NCBI RefSeq assembly: GCF_025994315.1
Contig: NZ_BAQE01000030.1
DNA: 64,000 nt
Strand: one strand, 5' to 3'
Origin: Swaminathania salitolerans
GTDB taxonomy: Bacteria; Pseudomonadota; Alphaproteobacteria; Acetobacterales; Acetobacteraceae
A model generated the notes under the pieces. That model was not told the origin of the DNA and made no database searches. It saw nothing but the letters and a program-made list of their open reading frames with translations. A program made the position numbers and the translations under genes. Within the stretch, counting starts at the first letter, position 1; the number at the start of each line of letters is the position of its first letter. Positions 60,734 to 64,000 of this stretch are shown piece after piece.

Positions 60734-63105
60734 GAGTCGCAGCCTTCCTGCCAGCGCCAGTTCCTGATTTCCGGCATATCCTCGCCATGCTGGCGAATAT
60801 AGCGGTTATGAGCGACCAGCTTGTCATTGATCATCTGGGTCATATAGGCCGCATGGCCCGAAAGCGCAGGAACGCGACGGGCCGCATTGAGCACGATGTG
60901 AAAGCGGTCCAGCTCGTTCTGCACTGTCATGTCGAAGGGTGTCGTCGTCGTACCCTCTTCCCTGAATCCGTGAACATGGAAATTGCCGCGGTTGCTCCGG
61001 CGATAGACGAGACGATGAATGAGCTGCGGATATCCGTGAAACGCGAAGATCACGGGGCGATCGACGGTAAAGAGATTATCGAAAACGACGTCGTCCAGAC
61101 CGTGCGGATGCTCGCTCGGCGATTGCAGGGTCATCAGATCGACGACATTGACCACACGGATCCTGAGATGCGGCGCCTCCTCCCGGAGGATCCTGACGGC
61201 TGCCAGAGCCTCGACCGTCGGTACATCGCCCGCACAGGCGATGACGAGATCCGGCTCGTGTCCCTTGTCATTGCTGGCCCAGCTCCAGATCCCGACCCCC
61301 TGGGAGCAATGCGCTATGGCCGCGTCCATATCCATCCATTGATGTTCGGGCTGCTTGCCTGCCACGATCACATTGATGCGGTCCCAGCTCTCGAGGCAGT
61401 GCCGGGCCACGAACAAAAGAGAATTCGCATCCGGCGGCAGATAAACGCGTGCGATATCGGCTTTCTTGTTCACGACATGGTCGATGAAACCGGGATCCTG
61501 ATGACTGAAGCCGTTATGATCCTGACGCCATACATGAGACGTGAGCAGATAGTTCAGAGAGGAAATCGGACGTCGCCATGGAACCTCCTTCGAGGTCTTG
61601 ATCCATTTCGCATGCTGGTTGACCATCGAGTCCACGATATGCACGAAGGCCTCGTAGCACGAGAAGAAGCCGTGCCGTCCGGTCAGCAGATAACCCTCAA
61701 GCCAGCCTTGCACCGTATGCTCGCTGAGGATTTCCATCACCATGCCATCGGGGGCCAGATGATCGTCATAGGGAAGCGTATCCGCCATCCAGGCGCGATC
61801 CGTGACGTCCAGCACGGCATTCAGACGGTTCGAGTTGTTCTCGTCGGGTGAGAGAACCCGGAAATGCCGCTGTTCCAGATTGGCGCGCATCACCTCACGC
61901 AGCCAGTTCCCGAGAATCCTCGTACTCTCACCGATCACCGACCCGGGGGATGGCACGGCGAGAGCATGGGTCTCTATGTCCGGCATGCGCAAAGGGCGTC
62001 GCAACTGACCGCCATTGGCATGAGGGTTGTCGCTCATGCGCAGATCGCCCCGGGGAGCGAGCGCTGCAATCTCCTCGAACAGGCGCCCCTTCTCGTCGAA
62101 AAGCGTCTCCGGCGCGTAGCTGCGCAGCCAGTGCTCGAGGATCTCGAGGTGACCCGGCTTGTCGAGATCCGTAAGCGGAACCTGATGGCTCCTCCAGTAT
62201 CCCTCGCAGCGCTTGCCATCCACCTCTTTGGGTCCGGTCCATCCCTTGGGCGTGCGCAGGACGATCATCGGCCAGACGGGGCGCGCGGTTTCTCCCCCCT
62301 CGCGGGCGTCCCTGCGGATCTGCGCGATGCGGTCGAAGCAGTGATCCATCGCGCTGGCCATTGCCTGATGGACCTCGTCCGGCACATCTCCGGCAACGAT
62401 GACAGGTTCGTAGCCATAGCCGCGAAACAGGGCTGTCAGTTCCTCGTCAGGGATGCGCGCAAGGATAGTGGGGTTCGCGATCTTGTAGCCGTTGAGATGG
62501 AGGATCGGCAGCACGGCGCCATCGTATCGGGGGTCGAGAAACTTGTTGCTGTGCCATGAGGTGGCGAGCGGCCCTGTCTCGGCCTCGCCATCGCCCACGA
62601 CGCACGCCACGACGAGATCGGGATTGTCGAGCACGGCGCCGAATGCGTGGGAAAGGGAATAGCCGAGCTCTCCTCCTTCATGGATCGATCCGGGTGTCGT
62701 GGCCGCCGCATGGCTCGGAATACCGCCGGGGAAGGAGAACTGCTTGACCAGACGGCCGAGCCCTTCGAGATCCTGAGAGACCTCAGGGAAATAGGAGCTG
62801 TAGGTTCCCTCGAGATAGGTCGCAGCGACGACCCCGGGTGCGCCATGGCCGGGCCCTGCGATGAACAGAACGCGCGACTCTTTCTCTTTTATGATCCGGT
62901 TGAGATGGAGATAGACGAATGTCAGGCCCGGCGTGGTGCCGAAATGACCGAGGAGCCGGGGCTTGACGTGCTCGCGGCGCAAGGGCTCGCGCAGCAGCGG
63001 GTTATCGAGAAGATAGATCTGTGCGACCGAGAGGTAGTTGGCGGCGCGCCACCATCGGTCGAACAAGGTGAGCTGGGTCGGAGAGAGAGGAGCGCTTTCC
63101 TTCAT
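60730..63105 (-). CDS. xfp: Phosphoketolase
   Basis: Splits xylulose-5-phosphate (and perhaps fructose-6-phosphate) with phosphate into acetyl phosphate and glyceraldehyde-3-phosphate (or erythrose-4-phosphate), using thiamine diphosphate. It has 791 residues, the family length. Motifs seen include GPGHGAPGVVAATYLEG, SLSHAFGAVLDNPDL and VVGDGEAETGPLATSWH (cofactor site), and LTGRHGFFSCYEAF and HGYPQLIHRLVYRR in the C-terminal domain. It overlaps ackA by four bases at its start and the HAD gene by four at its end, forming a compact operon with acetate kinase. Confidence 0.97.
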   Translation of the reverse strand: MKESAPLSPTQLTLFDRWWRAANYLSVAQIYLLDNPLLREPLRREHVKPRLLGHFGTTPGLTFVYLHLNRIIKEKESRVLFIAGPGHGAPGVVAATYLEGTYSSYFPEVSQDLEGLGRLVKQFSFPGGIPSHAAATTPGSIHEGGELGYSLSHAFGAVLDNPDLVVACVVGDGEAETGPLATSWHSNKFLDPRYDGAVLPILHLNGYKIANPTILARIPDEELTALFRGYGYEPVIVAGDVPDEVHQAMASAMDHCFDRIAQIRRDAREGGETARPVWPMIVLRTPKGWTGPKEVDGKRCEGYWRSHQVPLTDLDKPGHLEILEHWLRSYAPETLFDEKGRLFEEIAALAPRGDLRMSDNPHANGGQLRRPLRMPDIETHALAVPSPGSVIGESTRILGNWLREVMRANLEQRHFRVLSPDENNSNRLNAVLDVTDRAWMADTLPYDDHLAPDGMVMEILSEHTVQGWLEGYLLTGRHGFFSCYEAFVHIVDSMVNQHAKWIKTSKEVPWRRPISSLNYLLTSHVWRQDHNGFSHQDPGFIDHVVNKKADIARVYLPPDANSLLFVARHCLESWDRINVIVAGKQPEHQWMDMDAAIAHCSQGVGIWSWASNDKGHEPDLVIACAGDVPTVEALAAVRILREEAPHLRIRVVNVVDLMTLQSPSEHPHGLDDVVFDNLFTVDRPVIFAFHGYPQLIHRLVYRRSNRGNFHVHGFREEGTTTTPFDMTVQNELDRFHIVLNAARRVPALSGHAAYMTQMINDKLVAHNRYIRQHGEDMPEIRNWRWQEGCDS

Positions 63106-64000
63106 GAATCGTCGATCCTTTCCAGTATGGACTGCGTATGACGGAAGATCGTCGTCTCTTCATCCGCAGCGATGATGAGCACCTGAACCGATGCTGAACC
63201 AGTCCCGATGACCGTCTCTCCCGCAGCATTCGCGGCATCGCAGATCTGCACGCCGAGCCATTCCAGCCTCTTGCAGACGTCGCGACGGAAGATGGAATCG
63301 TGCTGTCCGATCCCACCCGTGAAGACCAGGGCATCGATACCGCCCATCTGCGCGATCAGACCGCCCGCCTGCTGCACGAAACGCTCGACGAACATGTCGA
63401 GTGCCAGACGCGTTTGCGGATCGGACATATGCTCGCGCAGGACGCGCATGTCATTCGACCGCCCCGATACACCCAGGAGCCCGGAGCGATAGTACAGCGT
63501 GTCCTGAACCTCTTTCGGGGAGAGATTCCTCTGCTGGAGAAGATAGAGAATAGCACCGGGATCGATTGCACCGCATCGCGTGCCCATCATGAGCCCGTCG
63601 AGAACGGTCAGACCCATCGTGGTGCCGACGCTCAGCCCTTCATGCATGGCGCACAGACTCGCGCCATTGCCGATATGCGCGACCAGCACCTTCTTACGGG
63701 CGAGTTCGGGGAAACGGGCCGCCAGATCCTGCGCAATGAAATCGTAGGAGAGCCCGTGGAACCCGTAGACGCGCGCGCCACCGTCGATCAGCGAGGCAGG
63801 CAGAGGCAGCCGGGTCCGTATTTCGGGAATGGTATGGTGATAGGAGGTATCGAAACAGGCGACCTGCACCAGATCGGGCTTGTCCTGCAAAATGCGGCGC
63901 ATGGGCGCGATCGAGGGCGGCTGATGCAGCGGCGCGAGCGGAATCAGGGCGTCGAGCTCCGCCAGAGCCGTCTGGTCGATCCGTGACGGGCCGGTAAAAT
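63102..64000 (-). CDS. ackA: Acetate kinase (5' end beyond the window)
   Basis: Converts acetyl phosphate and ADP to acetate and ATP, the energy-yielding partner of phosphoketolase. About 299 residues are visible; the N-terminus lies past the window edge. The first visible part (LDALIPLAPLHQPPSIAPM) matches the family before its usual continuation, then ACFDTSYHHTIPEIRT, VYGFHGLSYDFIA, VAHIGNGASLCAMHEG, TRCGAIDPGAI and FTGGIGQHDS. An internal ATG at 63902 is not the true start. It overlaps xfp by four bases and is the first gene seen of the operon. Confidence 0.96.
   Translation of the reverse strand, partial: FTGPSRIDQTALAELDALIPLAPLHQPPSIAPMRRILQDKPDLVQVACFDTSYHHTIPEIRTRLPLPASLIDGGARVYGFHGLSYDFIAQDLAARFPELARKKVLVAHIGNGASLCAMHEGLSVGTTMGLTVLDGLMMGTRCGAIDPGAILYLLQQRNLSPKEVQDTLYYRSGLLGVSGRSNDMRVLREHMSDPQTRLALDMFVERFVQQAGGLIAQMGGIDALVFTGGIGQHDSIFRRDVCKRLEWLGVQICDAANAAGETVIGTGSASVQVLIIAADEETTIFRHTQSILERIDDS

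Noticed and set aside
1..64000. tRNA, rRNA, CRISPR array, insertion sequence or prophage
   Set aside because: I looked through the intergenic gaps and repeats and found none; the tandem repeats lack the spacer structure of CRISPR and no transposase or integrase is encoded.

Overview
The window looks like chromosomal DNA of an acetic acid bacterium (Alphaproteobacteria, Acetobacteraceae; an Asaia-, Gluconobacter- or Kozakia-like genus is my inference, not proven). The reasons are the high GC content with dense, tightly overlapping genes, the alphaproteobacterial tmk-holB-metG-tatD-MBL gene order, a Hint/AIDA-repeat surface protein of a kind common in this family, and sugar metabolism built on Entner-Doudoroff and phosphoketolase enzymes. 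I recognise no rRNA, tRNA, CRISPR array, insertion sequence or prophage.

Layout: 0-1.5 kb holds a LacI-type repressor (minus) and a small protein made of two FDxxWYxxxYPDV modules. From 2.0 to 9.9 kb there is one unbroken plus-strand run: cell-wall genes (mltB-like, rlpA-like, D,D-carboxypeptidase) followed by tmk, holB, metG, tatD and a PhnP-like metallohydrolase with four-base overlaps. From 10.2 to 15.0 kb lies the prkA-yeaH-spoVR stress module. At 15.0-15.47 kb the coding strand flips from plus to minus across a gene-free stretch. This stretch contains a dif-like XerC/XerD site, an inverted pair of DnaA-box-like sequences and a six-unit 14-bp tandem array. FtsK-guiding (KOPS-like) octamers, as far as I can find by eye, point toward it from both sides, so I propose it is the chromosome-dimer resolution and replication-terminus locus.

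From 15.5 to 24.1 kb, minus-strand genes encode a CPA1 antiporter with a cyclic-nucleotide-binding tail, thiazole/thiamine synthesis (thiOSGE) and UDP-GlcNAc synthesis (glmU-glmS). After gph comes an AT-rich gap and a 1050-residue Hint protein (25.5-28.7 kb). From 28.8 to 42.5 kb are gyrB with a DUF3108 gene, a Tat-type YghA-like reductase, clpB, a glycosyltransferase with a discoidin-like tail, a YihS/AGE-type sugar isomerase, a secreted protein of unknown function, purH and a YdjM-like membrane protein. From 42.7 to 46.9 kb is a complete three-part MFS efflux pump. 

From 47.4 to 64 kb the genes concern carbohydrate use: an SDR, edd-eda, a TonB-dependent receptor, an FGGY pentulose kinase, two ABC permeases plus ATPase (no binding protein visible), a polyol-type SDR dehydrogenase, and the oppositely oriented ackA-xfp-HAD operon. 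Together these suggest polyol or pentose uptake, oxidation and phosphorylation to a pentulose phosphate, phosphoketolase cleavage to acetyl phosphate, and ATP production by acetate kinase. A further theme is that many intergenic gaps carry short (11-16 bp) GC-rich tandem duplications.
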